A stretch of DNA of 64,000 nt from an uncultured Roseicyclus sp. (lineage in GTDB: Bacteria > Pseudomonadota > Alphaproteobacteria > Rhodobacterales > Rhodobacteraceae), in contig CANMRT010000003.1 of assembly GCA_947500415.1 (NCBI GenBank), positions 124,001 to 188,000 of the forward strand, given 5' to 3'. Shown here piece by piece: positions 30,433-40,888 of this stretch. Numbering within the stretch: the stretch's first letter is position 1; each line of letters begins with the position of its first letter. Made by a program: the position numbers and the translations under genes. The notes below the pieces were generated by a model. That model saw only the letters and a program-made list of their open reading frames with translations, was not told the DNA's origin and ran no database searches.

Positions 30433-32687
30433 GTCAGTTTCAGCTCAATCCGCCGGTTCGCCGCCTGCCCCTCAGCCGTCCCGTTCGAGGCAATCGGCCG
30501 ATGCTCCCCAAATCCCGTCGCCGCCAACCGCGAAGGCGGAATGCCAAGCTCTTCGGACATATACAAAACCACCGACAGCGCCCGCGCCTGGCTCAATTCC
30601 CAGTTGTTGGCAAACTCCGCCCCTTCGCGCAGCTGCTGATCGTCCGTGTGCCCATCCACCCGGATGATCCAGTCAATTTCCGACGGGATCTCATCCGCAA
30701 CCTCCAGCAACAGGTCCGCCACCCGCTCGATCTGCGACAGGCCTTCGTTCGCCAGGTCAGCAGAACCCACTTCGAACAACACCTCGGACGAGAAAACAAA
30801 GCGGTCCCCTTCGATCCGAATGCCCTCGCGGCCTTCAAGCAATTGCCGCAAACGTCCAAAGAATTCAGAGCGATAGCGCTCTAGTTCCTGCGCTTCAGCC
30901 GCCAGCCGCTCCGCCTCTGCCGCCTCAAGCGCCGCATTCGCGCGCTCTTCCGCCGCGAGCTGTGCCAGGGCCGTATTCAACCGCGAGCCAAGCGCGCTAA
31001 TCTGCACCTGCGCCTCTTCATCCCGTGCATCAGATACGTTCAACAACGCCTCCAGCGAACCCAATTGCGCGCGCAATGCGGCCACCTGTTCGTTCAGTAA
31101 GGCCACCTGCCGCGCGCTCTCGGCAGAGGCACTTTCGGCCACCTCCAACTCCCGGTTGGCCTGTGCCAGAAGGGTTTCACGTGTTTCGGCTTCGCTCAAT
31201 GCCTCGGCAAGCGCTGCATCCGTCGATTGCCGTGCGGCAAGCGCCTGTGCCAGTTGCGCCTCCAACGCGGTCAATTCGCCTGAGCTTTCCGCCACGGCCG
31301 CCGTCGCCGCACTCGCTTCCGCCTCCGCCGCCGCAATCTGTGCCTCCAACTGGGCCAAGCGCGCAGCCGCACTCGCCTCAGCGCTTTCCATCCGCGACAG
31401 GGCCAGCGCCAACTGCCGCTCTAACGCAGTCATATCCTCGGTCTGCGCACCCAGTGCGGCCTGTGCGCGGCCCAGTTCCAGCTCCACTGCCGACAGCGCA
31501 TCGGCCAAGGTCGCAGCCTCGCCCTGCCCTTCATTTGCACGGGCCAAAGCGCCCGCCAAACGGGTCGCCAAATCATCACGCGCGGCATCAGCAGCCGCCA
31601 GCAAGGTCAGCGTTTCTTCCGCACGCTGCCGCTGTTCTTCCAACGCCAGGGACATCGCAGTCAGTTCCGCATCGGCGTTTTCCAACCGCTGGCGCAAGGC
31701 CTCGGCCGCTGCAGCTTCTGCCAACCGTGCAGCCTCTTCCTCGGTTAGTGCCGCCGTCACACCTTCAAGCTGCGCCTGCAAAGCCGCCGCAGCCGCAGCC
31801 TCGACTAACCGAGCGGCTTCTTCCTCGGACAGTGCCGTCTCAACTTCGCCCAACCGCTCCCGCAGCGCTTGCGCGGCTGCAGCTTCAGCCAACCGCGCAG
31901 CCTCCTCCTCAGACAACTCTGCCTGAACGCCTTGCAATTCAGCGAGTAAATCCTCGGCCCGCTCATCACCGGAAGCCAATGCCGCCAAAGCATCGGAAAG
32001 GGTGCTGTCCCTCACCAACAAGGCGCCCGCCAATTGCGCGTTGCGAGTCTCAGCTGCCGCAAGTGCGCGCAACGCATCGCTGAGCGAGTCGTCACGTTCC
32101 TCCGCTTGCGCTTCCATATCTGCAATCAGGGCTTCCAACGCCTCTCGCCGTGCCGCTGCAAGCCTTGCGGCCTCAGCTGTGGCGTCAATCTCGGACCTTG
32201 CGGTGGCCAGCGCCAGATCGAGCGCTTCGGCCTCCGACATCGCCTCAGCCAGATCACTTTCGGTCTCTGCCAAGCCAGCTGACAATTCGCTATTCTGCGC
32301 CAAAAGTCCCGCGACTTGCTCTTCAAACGCCACGATCCGCGCCGAGCGCTCCTCACTTTCGGCTGTCAGAGATGCGATTAAGGTCTCCTGAATTGCGGCC
32401 TGTTCTTCCGCAGCCGAAAGAGAACCTGTTAGCGTCGCCACCCGGTTTTCCAGATCACCCGCACGCGCCTCTTCAAGGCCAAGGGCTTCGGCCAATTGGT
32501 TCACCTGCGCGGTCAGGGAATTCAGCTCATCATCCTGCGTGCTGATTTCTTCGGACAGGACAAATTGCATGACCATGAAGATCGATAGGACGAAGATCAT
32601 CACCATCAAAAGCGCAGTGATCGCGTCGACAAAACCGGGCCAGATGGTGCCTGACATGCCTTGGCGTGCGCCGCGGTGAAAGGCCAT
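30423..32687 (-). CDS. MotB/OmpA-like protein with giant coiled coil
   Basis: A 754-residue inner-membrane protein. One TM helix (residues ~20-44) holds an acidic residue in the MotB/ExbD position (WPGFVDAITALLMVM, Asp21), consistent with ion-coupled function. Residues ~46-610 are almost uninterrupted Ala/Glu/Leu coiled coil, including three 28-residue repeats (258-341). The C-terminus (~620-754) is an OmpA-like peptidoglycan-binding domain with VDGHTDDQQLREGAEF and ANRRIELKLTER. It lies two bases after the MotA/TolQ-like gene, so the two presumably form one complex anchored to peptidoglycan. Not flagellar MotB, which has no such coil. Function unknown. Confidence 0.85.
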   Translation of the reverse strand: MAFHRGARQGMSGTIWPGFVDAITALLMVMIFVLSIFMVMQFVLSEEISTQDDELNSLTAQVNQLAEALGLEEARAGDLENRVATLTGSLSAAEEQAAIQETLIASLTAESEERSARIVAFEEQVAGLLAQNSELSAGLAETESDLAEAMSEAEALDLALATARSEIDATAEAARLAAARREALEALIADMEAQAEERDDSLSDALRALAAAETRNAQLAGALLVRDSTLSDALAALASGDERAEDLLAELQGVQAELSEEEAARLAEAAAAQALRERLGEVETALSEEEAARLVEAAAAAALQAQLEGVTAALTEEEAARLAEAAAAEALRQRLENADAELTAMSLALEEQRQRAEETLTLLAAADAARDDLATRLAGALARANEGQGEAATLADALSAVELELGRAQAALGAQTEDMTALERQLALALSRMESAEASAAARLAQLEAQIAAAEAEASAATAAVAESSGELTALEAQLAQALAARQSTDAALAEALSEAETRETLLAQANRELEVAESASAESARQVALLNEQVAALRAQLGSLEALLNVSDARDEEAQVQISALGSRLNTALAQLAAEERANAALEAAEAERLAAEAQELERYRSEFFGRLRQLLEGREGIRIEGDRFVFSSEVLFEVGSADLANEGLSQIERVADLLLEVADEIPSEIDWIIRVDGHTDDQQLREGAEFANNWELSQARALSVVLYMSEELGIPPSRLAATGFGEHRPIASNGTAEGQAANRRIELKLTER
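31665..31916 (-). repeat. Three 84-bp tandem repeats in coiled-coil region
   Basis: The segment encodes three consecutive copies of a 28-residue unit beginning LSEEEAARLAEAAAA, LSEEEAARLVEAAAA and LTEEEAARLAEAAAA (residues 258-341 of the OmpA-domain protein). Each unit is four heptads, so copy-number change would lengthen or shorten the coil without breaking phase. Confidence 0.75.
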
Positions 32688-32689
32688 GG

Positions 32690-33895
32690 CTACTCGCCCT
32701 CAGCCTGACGACGGGCGCGGGCTTCAGCCGGGGCGCGGGCGGCTTGCGTCAGCGCCTGAAGCGCCTCGGTCAATTGCGCCATGTCCCCGCGTAAGCCTGC
32801 AACTTCGGCATCACGGGTCGCCGACATTTCTTCGGCCAGCTTGAACAATTGCACGTCGATGGACCGCAAGCGGTTGCGGCTTTCGTCGTCCAGCCCGTTT
32901 TCGGCGGCCAACCCATCCAGTGCCGCCGCCAAGCGGTCTTGCGCAGTTGCCAGCCGTTCGGTGACGGCAACCTGCCCCGGTCCCAATTTTTCGGTCAGTC
33001 CTTCGACCGATTGCGACAGGTTCAACAGGCGTTGTTCAGTAGCCGCACGGCGCGTTTCCGACTGTGCGAACAGCGATTGCAGCGTGTCCATCTGGTCAAC
33101 CATGTGGTCGAGAACCGTGGCAATCGCCGCCTTGTCGATGGCCCCATCCCCGTCACCGGACGAGAAAGAGACGCGCGTGATCGAGGCCAGCCACTCTTCC
33201 AGTTCGCGGTAGAACCGGTTCTGTCCGTGGCCTGCATAGAGCTCTAGCAAGCCGACGATCAGCGAGCCCGCAAGACCCAGAAGCGACGAAGCGAATGCCG
33301 TGCCCATGCCGCCCAATTGGTCGTCGAGGCCGTCCATCAAGCGACCAAATACGGCCAGCCCCTCTTCGCCCTCGGTGGGTTGTAGTGACCGGATGGTTTC
33401 AACTACCGCTGGAACCGTGGTGGCAAGACCAAAGAATGTGCCCAAAAGGCCCAGGAAAATCAGAAGGTTGGCGATATACCGCGTGATGTCGCGGCTTTCT
33501 TCCATTCTCGCGCCGACGGAATCCAAAACTGACTTGGCCGAGGCGGGCGTCACCTGCATCCGTCCGCCGCGCATCCGGGCCACACCGGTCATTGCCGCCA
33601 ACAAACGCGGCGGCTTTTCTTCGGCATTGGCTTCACCGCCACCGGCCAATTGCTCAATCCATGCAACGGACGAGAATAGCTGGATCACCTGGAAGAACGT
33701 CGCGAAGACGCCGACGATGAACACAACGCCGATTGTCCCGTTCAGGAACGGCGCCGACAGGAACACCGGTTGCACGCGCGGCCACACCAAAACGCCGCCT
33801 GCGATGACCAACGCAAGGATCAGTAACATCAGCACAATCTGCTGCGTGGGTCGTGTAAAACGGAGCGCTCCCGCGCCCTCTCTGCTGCTCGCCAT
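32690..33895 (-). CDS. MotA/TolQ/ExbB-type proton channel protein
   Basis: A 401-residue inner-membrane protein. Predicted TM helices are at ~17-40 (IVLMLLILALVIAGGVLVW), ~52-75 (GTIGVVFIVGVFATFFQVIQ), ~142-168 (IANLLIFLGLLGTFFGLATT) and ~196-220 (FASSLLGLAGSLIVGLLELY); the last two form the MotA/TolQ/ExbB core. A cytoplasmic C-terminal helix (~240-395) is coiled-coil-like. It is followed after two bases by the MotB/OmpA-like gene. Together they resemble a stator or energy-transducing unit, comparable in plan to MotAB, TolQR or ZorAB, but with no Tol, Ton or Zorya partner genes nearby. Confidence 0.85.
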   Translation of the reverse strand: MASSREGAGALRFTRPTQQIVLMLLILALVIAGGVLVWPRVQPVFLSAPFLNGTIGVVFIVGVFATFFQVIQLFSSVAWIEQLAGGGEANAEEKPPRLLAAMTGVARMRGGRMQVTPASAKSVLDSVGARMEESRDITRYIANLLIFLGLLGTFFGLATTVPAVVETIRSLQPTEGEEGLAVFGRLMDGLDDQLGGMGTAFASSLLGLAGSLIVGLLELYAGHGQNRFYRELEEWLASITRVSFSSGDGDGAIDKAAIATVLDHMVDQMDTLQSLFAQSETRRAATEQRLLNLSQSVEGLTEKLGPGQVAVTERLATAQDRLAAALDGLAAENGLDDESRNRLRSIDVQLFKLAEEMSATRDAEVAGLRGDMAQLTEALQALTQAARAPAEARARRQAEGE

Positions 33896-33970
33896 GGCGT
33901 TTTCTAATCGCTCTTTGGTCGTCTCTGGCGCGACCTTACACGCAGTCGGGCTCTTTCGCCAACAAAAGCC

Positions 33971-34513
33971 TTACGTCGCCCCGTTCAACGCGCGAACCTG
34001 TGCGACGAGATCGTCCAATTCCGCATCGCCAATGCCCAAATCGGCCAGATGTTCGGCGGTGTTGAAGAGGTATTCGTCGTTCGGCCCGCGCCCGCCTGTG
34101 GCGCCCGCGATGATCTGGGCCTGTACCGCCAGCGGGTGCTGGCAGTACTGCACATGGTCACGGTTAATCACATAGGTCAGCACGTCGGCCTGCCGCGCGC
34201 CGTCCCGAAATTCGATCTCCTGCCGTGTCTCAACGTAGGCCGAGGAGATCAACTCACGCTCGCGCAAGTAGGCAATCGTCGCCTCTTCGTGTCCCTGCTC
34301 CGTGCGCAGGGCCAATCCGTCGCAAAACGCGCCTTCCAAAGCATCAAGCGCCAGAACAAGACCCGGATCCTCTTCCGTCCCGCGATGGTGGATCGACGAC
34401 ATGCAGAAGGACCGGTGCCAGCCATGCAACCGCGCGATGCGGGTTTCAGCCACCGGAAAGCCTGGGTTCCACAGAAGCGAGCCGTAGCCAAAAACCCAAA
34501 GAGGATATGTCAT
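33971..34513 (-). CDS. ChaC-type gamma-glutamylcyclotransferase
   Basis: A 180-residue protein of the ChaC family, which cleaves glutathione to 5-oxoproline and Cys-Gly. The substrate-binding loop WVFGYGSLLWNPGF is at residues 6-19, and the catalytic Glu is likely in 'YLRERELIS'. The following 'YVINRDHVQYCQHPLAVQAQII' region is typical. Monocistronic between the motor pair and a divergent DUF2125 gene. Confidence 0.9.
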   Translation of the reverse strand: MTYPLWVFGYGSLLWNPGFPVAETRIARLHGWHRSFCMSSIHHRGTEEDPGLVLALDALEGAFCDGLALRTEQGHEEATIAYLRERELISSAYVETRQEIEFRDGARQADVLTYVINRDHVQYCQHPLAVQAQIIAGATGGRGPNDEYLFNTAEHLADLGIGDAELDDLVAQVRALNGAT

Positions 34514-34572
34514 GGAATGGTCCTTGTCGTGCCCCGTCGCTATAGGGGATAGATGCGCCGAAGGGGAGTGCC

Positions 34573-35574
34573 ATGAAGCGGCTTTTGATCTTGATCGTCA
34601 TTCTCGCGGTGCTTGGCGGCATCGCTTGGGCCGTGGCGGCGATGACGATGCAAACGGCGGCCACGCGGTGGCTGGATGATCGACAGGTCGAAGGCTGGGT
34701 CGTGAACGTGGCGGATGTCTCGGTCGAAGGCTTCCCGCTGGATTTCGAGACTGAGTTCACGGACATCCAGTTGGCCGATCCGGAGACTGGCCTCGCCTGG
34801 TCCACCCCACGCTTTCGTCTCGAGCAAACAGTCTTCCGCCTCGACCGCCTCGCCGCCTATTTCCCCGAAGCGCAGACAATCGCCTCGCCTGAGGAACGGC
34901 TGACGCTGACCAGCAGTGCCATGTTTGCCAACCTGGATGTACAACCGACCGCTGACTTCGCGCTCGACAGTGTGCGAGGCTTTTTGTCAGAGCTTGAAGT
35001 CACATCGTCGCTTGGCTGGTCAACTGCGCTGGAAGAAGCCGACCTGACCGTCGACCGGATGGAAGGCGAGACAAGCCGCTACCAGATAAGCCTGATCGCC
35101 TTCGATTTGCTGCCGCCGGAGGCCATCCGCACACGGCTTGATCCCGTGGGCGTTCTTCCCGAACGCATCCAACAGTTTAACTTCAACACCCGCGCGCGGT
35201 TTGACGGCCCTTGGGACATGGCGGCATTGGAGGTCGCCCGCCCGCAACCGACAGAACTGGAGATCGAAGACATCACCGCCCGTTGGGGTGACATGCTGTT
35301 CCGCGCGACGGGCACTTTGAACGTTACCGCCGGAGGTATCCCGGAAGGAGAGCTTGCAGTGCGCGCCGAGAACTGGCGCGAGATGGTGGAACTGGCTGAG
35401 AATGCAGGCCTTCTGCCCGCCCGTATCCGCCCCACGGCCGAGGCAATGCTTCAGGTGCTCGCGGGGATGAATGGCAGCGAAGAGAACATTGACGCCACGC
35501 TCAGCTTCTCGAACGGACGGGTATTCATCGGGCCTTTGCCGATTGGCCCGGCACCAAGCCTGCGCATCCGTTAG
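34573..35574 (+). CDS. DUF2125 domain protein
   Basis: A 333-residue protein with an N-terminal membrane anchor or signal (LLILIVILAVLGGIAWAVAA) followed by a beta-rich DUF2125 region ('WLDDRQVEGWVVNVADVSVE', 'GFPLDFETEFTDIQLADPETG', 'GDMLFRATGTLNV'). DUF2125 proteins are conserved in alphaproteobacteria and are thought to be periplasmic; function is not known. Its last four bases overlap the end of the convergent extensin-family gene. Confidence 0.85.
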   Translation: MKRLLILIVILAVLGGIAWAVAAMTMQTAATRWLDDRQVEGWVVNVADVSVEGFPLDFETEFTDIQLADPETGLAWSTPRFRLEQTVFRLDRLAAYFPEAQTIASPEERLTLTSSAMFANLDVQPTADFALDSVRGFLSELEVTSSLGWSTALEEADLTVDRMEGETSRYQISLIAFDLLPPEAIRTRLDPVGVLPERIQQFNFNTRARFDGPWDMAALEVARPQPTELEIEDITARWGDMLFRATGTLNVTAGGIPEGELAVRAENWREMVELAENAGLLPARIRPTAEAMLQVLAGMNGSEENIDATLSFSNGRVFIGPLPIGPAPSLRIR

Positions 35575-36542
35575 CGGCAGTATGCCCCTGACCGATAGGA
35601 CGCCACATCGAAGTGGAAGTGGTCCTGATGGAAGCGATCCGATTCCGGGCCAAGCACAGTGCCGAAGGTCCCACAGGCGGCCTCATGCAACCCGCGCATG
35701 ATCCCTGAATTGCCACTGCGCCAATCGCTCAACACGCTCAACTCGCTGCCGTTTTGCAGGCCGATGCCGCCTATGTCGATGGCATTTCCCGTTGAGTGCT
35801 CGGACAAGCGCGCACCCCTCTGTGAATTCCGCGTCCGGCACGCGTAGGAGGCCAGAACCCGCAAGTTCGCCATACCGCCACCCGTGCTGCCGATGATCTC
35901 GTCGGCATCCAGAACCCACTGACTGATGGATTGCGCAGTTGAACAATTGATCGTCGCGGGTGTGGTCAGTTGCACTCCATGCACGACGCGCAGGCGAACG
36001 GCGCTGGGAATCCCGCAGCCACTGATCCGGCCTGTCACGGGCTCAATCACGTCCCCTTGCAGACCAACCACACCACACAGCGATCCGCTGCTCTGGCCCG
36101 GTCTCGTCACGCTGCTTGGCGTGTTGCGTGTGGCCGAAGCCCGTACGCTTGCCTCCAACCCGTCAGGCCGCAACGATGGCCGGATGGAGCTTGCAACCGC
36201 CAGGCCAGATCCTGCTCCACCGACAACTGTGGGCGCAGCATTGGCCGCCGCCCCACCAAGCCCGCCACCATTCTGACGCGGGCGAAACAGTCCGCCCAAA
36301 ATGCCCGGACGGTTTGGTCTGTTCGGTTGCTGTGGCTGAACCTCTGCCGCAATGGCCGCGCCCGCAGCACCCCCAGACCCTGCAGTTGGTACGGGCGTAC
36401 CGCCGCCAGGACGTGCGTCGGGCCGCAGGGATTGCGTCGGCGCCAAGTCCGATCCGGTGACAACCACGACCTCTGCATTTTGCGCCAATAACAAGGAAGG
36501 CACGGTCACGGCAATCGAAAGCAGCAGGGCGCGCAGCATCAA
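35571..36542 (-). CDS. Extensin-family protein
   Basis: A 323-residue exported protein: signal peptide [20 protein letters not shown], a Gly/Pro/Asn-rich low-complexity middle (~35-165), and a C-terminal extensin-like domain (~170-323) with 'GCGIPSAVRLRVVHGVQL', 'YACRTRNSQRGARLSEHSTG', 'NAIDIGGIGL' and 'HFHFDVASYRSGAYCR'. The His/Asp residues of the last motifs resemble LAS-type peptidases, so peptidoglycan processing is plausible. Start overlaps the stop of tyrC (ATGA). Confidence 0.85.
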   Translation of the reverse strand: MMLRALLLSIAVTVPSLLLAQNAEVVVVTGSDLAPTQSLRPDARPGGGTPVPTAGSGGAAGAAIAAEVQPQQPNRPNRPGILGGLFRPRQNGGGLGGAAANAAPTVVGGAGSGLAVASSIRPSLRPDGLEASVRASATRNTPSSVTRPGQSSGSLCGVVGLQGDVIEPVTGRISGCGIPSAVRLRVVHGVQLTTPATINCSTAQSISQWVLDADEIIGSTGGGMANLRVLASYACRTRNSQRGARLSEHSTGNAIDIGGIGLQNGSELSVLSDWRSGNSGIMRGLHEAACGTFGTVLGPESDRFHQDHFHFDVASYRSGAYCR

Positions 36543-37465
36543 TCCTTGTCTCCCTTTTTCGCTGGAGCCCGCCCAAAATTGGGCGCGTCAGTGTCTTGTC
36601 CGGCTTCGATAATACCGCGTCTGATCCCACGTGTCCGAGTGAAATAATCGTGCAAGTGGTCACCATCGCCCGTGCGAATGGCCCGCTGTAGGGCGAAAAG
36701 CTCTTCCGTGAAGCGGCCAAGGATCTCCAGCGTTGCATCCTTGTTGGAAAGGAATACGTCGCGCCACATCGTCGGGTCGCTCGCCGCGATCCGAGTGAAA
36801 TCTCGGAAACCAGCGGCGGAGTATTTGATGACTTCACTATCTGTAATGCGCCCAAGATCATCAGCCACACCGACCATCGTATATGCAATCAAGTGCGGCG
36901 TGTGGGAGGTCACGGCAAGCACAAGATCGTGGCGCTCCGCGTCCATTTCCTCAACAAGCGCTCCACAGCTTTCCCACAGGCTTCTCAACCGCAGAGTCGC
37001 CTCCGGCGGCGTGCCTTCCACTGGCGTCAGGATCAGGTATCGGTTGTCGAACAATTCAGCAAAGCCGGAACGCGGCCCGGAATGCTCTGTCCCCGCGAGC
37101 GGATGGCCCGGCACGAAATGTACATGGTCCGGCAGGTGCGGGCCAACCTTGGCGACAACGTCCCGCTTGACTGAGCCCACATCGGTAACCGTTGCGCCCT
37201 CTGCCAGATGCGGTGCAATCTCTTTTGCGACGGCCTCCATTGCGCCCACCGGCACGGCAAGCACCACCAAATCGGCACCGTCAACAGCCTCAGCCGCCGT
37301 TTCAACGAACCGGTCACACAGTGCAATCTCAGCTGCGATGGCCCTCGTTTCAGCTGAACGGGCAGTGCCCACGATCTCACCCGCCAGTCCTTCGCGGCGC
37401 ATCGCATGGGCCATCGAGCCCGCAATCAGGCCTAGGCCGATCAGGGCAACACGTTCGTAAATCAC
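36539..37465 (-). CDS. tyrC: Prephenate/arogenate dehydrogenase
   Basis: Oxidative decarboxylation of prephenate or arogenate in tyrosine synthesis. The 308-residue protein has the NAD(P) fold ([20 protein letters not shown], residues 7-26), '[13 protein letters not shown]', '[20 protein letters not shown]' and a helical C-terminal dimerisation domain ending with '[19 protein letters not shown]'. No ACT domain. It follows hisC by ATGA overlap; hisC-tyrC pairing is a known arrangement since HisC-type enzymes also act on aromatic intermediates. Confidence 0.92.
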   Translation of the reverse strand: MIYERVALIGLGLIAGSMAHAMRREGLAGEIVGTARSAETRAIAAEIALCDRFVETAAEAVDGADLVVLAVPVGAMEAVAKEIAPHLAEGATVTDVGSVKRDVVAKVGPHLPDHVHFVPGHPLAGTEHSGPRSGFAELFDNRYLILTPVEGTPPEATLRLRSLWESCGALVEEMDAERHDLVLAVTSHTPHLIAYTMVGVADDLGRITDSEVIKYSAAGFRDFTRIAASDPTMWRDVFLSNKDATLEILGRFTEELFALQRAIRTGDGDHLHDYFTRTRGIRRGIIEAGQDTDAPNFGRAPAKKGDKD

Positions 37466-38553
37466 TGGGTCATTCCTTGCGCGAAAGCGCCAAGCGCGTT
37501 CAGCACTCGCGTGTTGTCTTCAGGCCGCCCGACCGTGATGCGCAGGCAATGCGGAAGCCCGTAAGACTTCGGCGCACGCACGATAATGCCCCGCAATTTC
37601 AGATATGCATCCGCCGCGTCAGCAGTGGCTTCATCAGCGAATCGCGCAAGCACGAAATTTGCGAAACTCTCATCACTTGCGATCCCGAATTGCCGCAAGC
37701 CATCGACCAGCCGCGCGCGCTCAACCGCATTCACGGCAATGCACTCCTCGACCCATTCGCCGTCCCGCATCGCCGCCTCGGCCCCTGCCAGCGCAAGGAC
37801 TGACAGGTTAAACGGACCCCGAATGCGGTTGAGCGTGTCGATCACATGCTGCGGGCCATACCCCCAACCCACGCGCAACCCACCCAGCCCGTAAGCCTTT
37901 GAAAAGGTGCGCGTCATAACGACGTTTTCGCGTTCTGCCACCAGGGCCGCGCCACCGTCATAGCCCTCTGCGAACTCCGCATAAGCCCCGTCTAACACCA
38001 GCAGGCACTGTTCGGGCAAGGCATCGGCCAGCCGTGCGATGTCACCCGTTGCGATCATTGTGGCCGTCGGGTTCGCCGGGTTCGCGATGAAAATCAATCG
38101 CGTCGCTGGCGAAATCGCCTCGACAAGCGCTTCCACATCCACGTGCCGCTCCACCTCAGGCGCGACCACAGGGTCTGCACCTGCCGCCAGCGCGCTGATC
38201 CGGTACATGCCAAATCCGTGGTGCGTATACAGCACCTCATCCCCCGGTCCCGCATAGGCCTGACACAGGAAGTGGATGATCTCGTCACTGCCCGCCCCGC
38301 AAATGATCTGTTCTGGCGTGAGCCCATGGATCTCGCCAATCGCGGCGCGCAGGTCGGCGTGGTCGGTCGAAGGGTAACGATGCGCTTCCGCCGCGACGCG
38401 CCCCATCGCTTCCACCGCGGCGGGCGAGGCCCCAAACGGGTTCTCGTTCGAGCTGAGCTTCAGCGGATTTTCGTGGCCCTCGATCTTCGAAGCCCCGCCC
38501 TGATAGAGCGCGATGTCGAGGATACCGGGTTGGGGGCGGATGGGGGCAGTCAT
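37462..38553 (-). CDS. hisC: Histidinol-phosphate aminotransferase
   Basis: PLP enzyme of histidine synthesis, fold type I, 363 residues. Visible are [19 protein letters not shown], the PLP-contacting '[13 protein letters not shown]', '[17 protein letters not shown]', and the Schiff-base lysine in [17 protein letters not shown]. In this location, followed directly by tyrC, it may also transaminate prephenate or aromatic keto acids. It is the first gene of a coupled hisC-tyrC-extensin run. Confidence 0.93.
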   Translation of the reverse strand: MTAPIRPQPGILDIALYQGGASKIEGHENPLKLSSNENPFGASPAAVEAMGRVAAEAHRYPSTDHADLRAAIGEIHGLTPEQIICGAGSDEIIHFLCQAYAGPGDEVLYTHHGFGMYRISALAAGADPVVAPEVERHVDVEALVEAISPATRLIFIANPANPTATMIATGDIARLADALPEQCLLVLDGAYAEFAEGYDGGAALVAERENVVMTRTFSKAYGLGGLRVGWGYGPQHVIDTLNRIRGPFNLSVLALAGAEAAMRDGEWVEECIAVNAVERARLVDGLRQFGIASDESFANFVLARFADEATADAADAYLKLRGIIVRAPKSYGLPHCLRITVGRPEDNTRVLNALGAFAQGMTQ

Positions 38554-38623
38554 GTCACGGCTCGTCCGGGGTTAACGGTTTCGCAGGGTTCTATCGCGCA
38601 GCCGCCCGCGTGGGAACCGGTTT

Positions 38624-40813
38624 TCAGAAGAAGTTCTGCGGATCAATATCAACAGCCAACCGCAGATGGCCAGGCAGCTTCAGGCCAGAAATCCAGCGGC
38701 TTATCGCCAGTTGTAACGCCACACCTTTTGGCGCCTTTACCAACAGGCGCACCCGGTGCCGCCCGCGTACCCGTGCAATCGGCGCAGGTGCCGGACCATA
38801 AACAATCCCGCCGGCATCACGGATCGGCCCGTCATTGCGCGCCAGATGGGAACCGAGATCGAAGGCCGCCGCGGCTTCGGTGGAAGAAATGATGATCCCA
38901 GCCAACCGCCCGTAAGGTGGCATCCCTGCCGCTTCACGTTCTGCCGCCTCGGTCCGCCAGAAACCCTCTTCATCCCCGGACAAAATCGCGCGGATCACCG
39001 GGTGATCCGGTTGGAACGTCTGTAGCAATGCCTGCCCCGGCTTTTCTGCCCGCCCTGCGCGGCCCGCCACCTGTCGCATCAGTTGAAACGTCCGCTCCGC
39101 CGCGCGCAGATCGGAACCTTGCAGGCCAAGGTCTGCATCCACCACGCCGACCAAAGTTAAGCGCGGAAAATTGTGCCCCTTCGCGACCAATTGCGTTCCA
39201 ATTATCAGGTCCGTGTCGCCATGGGCCAATTCCTTGATCTGCTGTTTCAACGCCCGCGCCGATCCGAACAGATCCGACGACAAAATCGCTGTTTTCGCAT
39301 CGGGGAACAGCGCTGCTGCCTCGTCGGCGATCCGCTCCACCCCCGACCCGACGGCGGCCATCTTACCCTCCACCTCGCAGGACGGACATGCCAAGGGCAC
39401 AGGCTTCGTTTCCCCACACTGGTGGCAGATCAGGCGCTTTTGGAACCGATGCTCCACCATCCGCGCATCGCAATGATCACAGCCCACCATCTCGCCACAC
39501 GCCCGGCACAGCGTCACCGGCGCAAAACCGCGACGGTTCAGGAACAGCAATGATTGTTCCCCATCCTGCAACCGCTGTCCCACGGCGGAGGCCAGCGTCG
39601 GCGATATCCACGAAGACCCCGGCAGATCCTCATCCCGCATGTCGATTGCGGCCATATCCGGCAGGTCTTGCGGCCCGAACCGGCTGGTCAGGTCCAACCG
39701 CGTGTATTTTCCGGCGTCCGCGTTCGACCAGCTTTCCAACGACGGCGTGGCCGAGGCCAGCACCACCTGTGCGTCATTCAGCGAGGCGCGCAGCACGGTC
39801 ATGTCACGGGCGTTATAACTTGCCCCCTCATCTTGCTTGTAAGAGGTATCGTGTTCCTCATCGACCACGATCAACCCAAGGTCGCGGTACGGCAGGAACA
39901 ACGCCGACCGAGCGCCAACGACCAACTGCGCCTCACCTTGGCCCACCATCCGCCAACAGCGGCGGCGTTCCGTCATAGTCACGCCTGAGTGCCATTCCGC
40001 AGGCTCCGCCCCGAACCGCGCCTTCACCCGCGTCAGGAATTCGCTCGTCAGTGCAATCTCGGGCAACAGAACCAGCGCCTGCCGCCCTTGCCGTAGGCAT
40101 TCCGCCACCGCCTCCAGATAAACTTCCGTTTTGCCAGAGCCGGTCACGCCCTTCAGCAAAACCGTCCCATACCGTCGCGCGCGCAAACCTTCGCGCAACT
40201 GCTCCGCCGCCGCAGCCTGATATTGGGTCAGTTCCTTGCCGGGCAATCCGGGATCGAGCGACAGGTAAGGCGCATCGCGCGGCGTATCCGCTTCTTCAAC
40301 TACACCCTGTTTCGCCAACCCCTTCACGACCGACGACGTTACACCGGCCAACTCGCTCAATTCCTTCAGCGTGAAGCCAAGCCCGCCATATTCCATCAGC
40401 GTGTCGATGACCCTCTGCCGTGCGGGCGTGACGCGGTCGGGCGTGCCCTGCCCCAACCGATAGACCTTGCGCATCGATGGCGGGTCGCTCAGCCCGGGCG
40501 CGCGCGTGGCCAGACGCAACATGATGCTCATGGGCGTCAGCGTGTAAGCGCCCGCCTTTTCCAGAAACGCGCGCATCTCGGCCCGCATCGGGGCCACGTC
40601 CAGCACACGGTTGACCGACCGCACCTTGGCGATATCCCAATCACCGCGCCCCGTGCCCCAGACCACACCCAAAACCTTGCGCGGCCCCAGAGGCACCTCC
40701 ACAAACGCGCCCAACCAGCAGCCCCCCGCCGGGGCTTTATAATCGAGCACACGGTCCAAGGGCTCTGCCGTCAGAACCCCCACCAGATCACCTTCGTCGA
40801 AATGCTCGTCCAT
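38624..40813 (-). CDS. priA: Primosomal protein N' (PriA helicase)
   Basis: Superfamily II DNA helicase that reloads the replisome at stalled forks. The 729-residue protein has the N-terminal fork-binding domain, Walker [12 protein letters not shown], the DEEH box ([13 protein letters not shown]), the zinc-binding insertion with paired cysteines ([38 protein letters not shown]), and the C-terminal helicase motifs '[20 protein letters not shown]' and '[20 protein letters not shown]'. Divergent from the transaldolase gene. Confidence 0.96.
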   Translation of the reverse strand: MDEHFDEGDLVGVLTAEPLDRVLDYKAPAGGCWLGAFVEVPLGPRKVLGVVWGTGRGDWDIAKVRSVNRVLDVAPMRAEMRAFLEKAGAYTLTPMSIMLRLATRAPGLSDPPSMRKVYRLGQGTPDRVTPARQRVIDTLMEYGGLGFTLKELSELAGVTSSVVKGLAKQGVVEEADTPRDAPYLSLDPGLPGKELTQYQAAAAEQLREGLRARRYGTVLLKGVTGSGKTEVYLEAVAECLRQGRQALVLLPEIALTSEFLTRVKARFGAEPAEWHSGVTMTERRRCWRMVGQGEAQLVVGARSALFLPYRDLGLIVVDEEHDTSYKQDEGASYNARDMTVLRASLNDAQVVLASATPSLESWSNADAGKYTRLDLTSRFGPQDLPDMAAIDMRDEDLPGSSWISPTLASAVGQRLQDGEQSLLFLNRRGFAPVTLCRACGEMVGCDHCDARMVEHRFQKRLICHQCGETKPVPLACPSCEVEGKMAAVGSGVERIADEAAALFPDAKTAILSSDLFGSARALKQQIKELAHGDTDLIIGTQLVAKGHNFPRLTLVGVVDADLGLQGSDLRAAERTFQLMRQVAGRAGRAEKPGQALLQTFQPDHPVIRAILSGDEEGFWRTEAAEREAAGMPPYGRLAGIIISSTEAAAAFDLGSHLARNDGPIRDAGGIVYGPAPAPIARVRGRHRVRLLVKAPKGVALQLAISRWISGLKLPGHLRLAVDIDPQNFF

Positions 40814-40888
40814 GCCTTCCGGCCCGTGGCCCCATGCGCTAGAAGACCGCTAAACCATCACACCCTGCCCCCGAAAGGAACCTCTCCA

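Noticed and set aside
30423-33895. Zorya-type anti-phage system
   Set aside because: The MotA/MotB-like pair resembles ZorAB, but there is no ZorC, ZorD or ZorE gene adjacent, and the long tail is on the wrong subunit. Neighbours are housekeeping.
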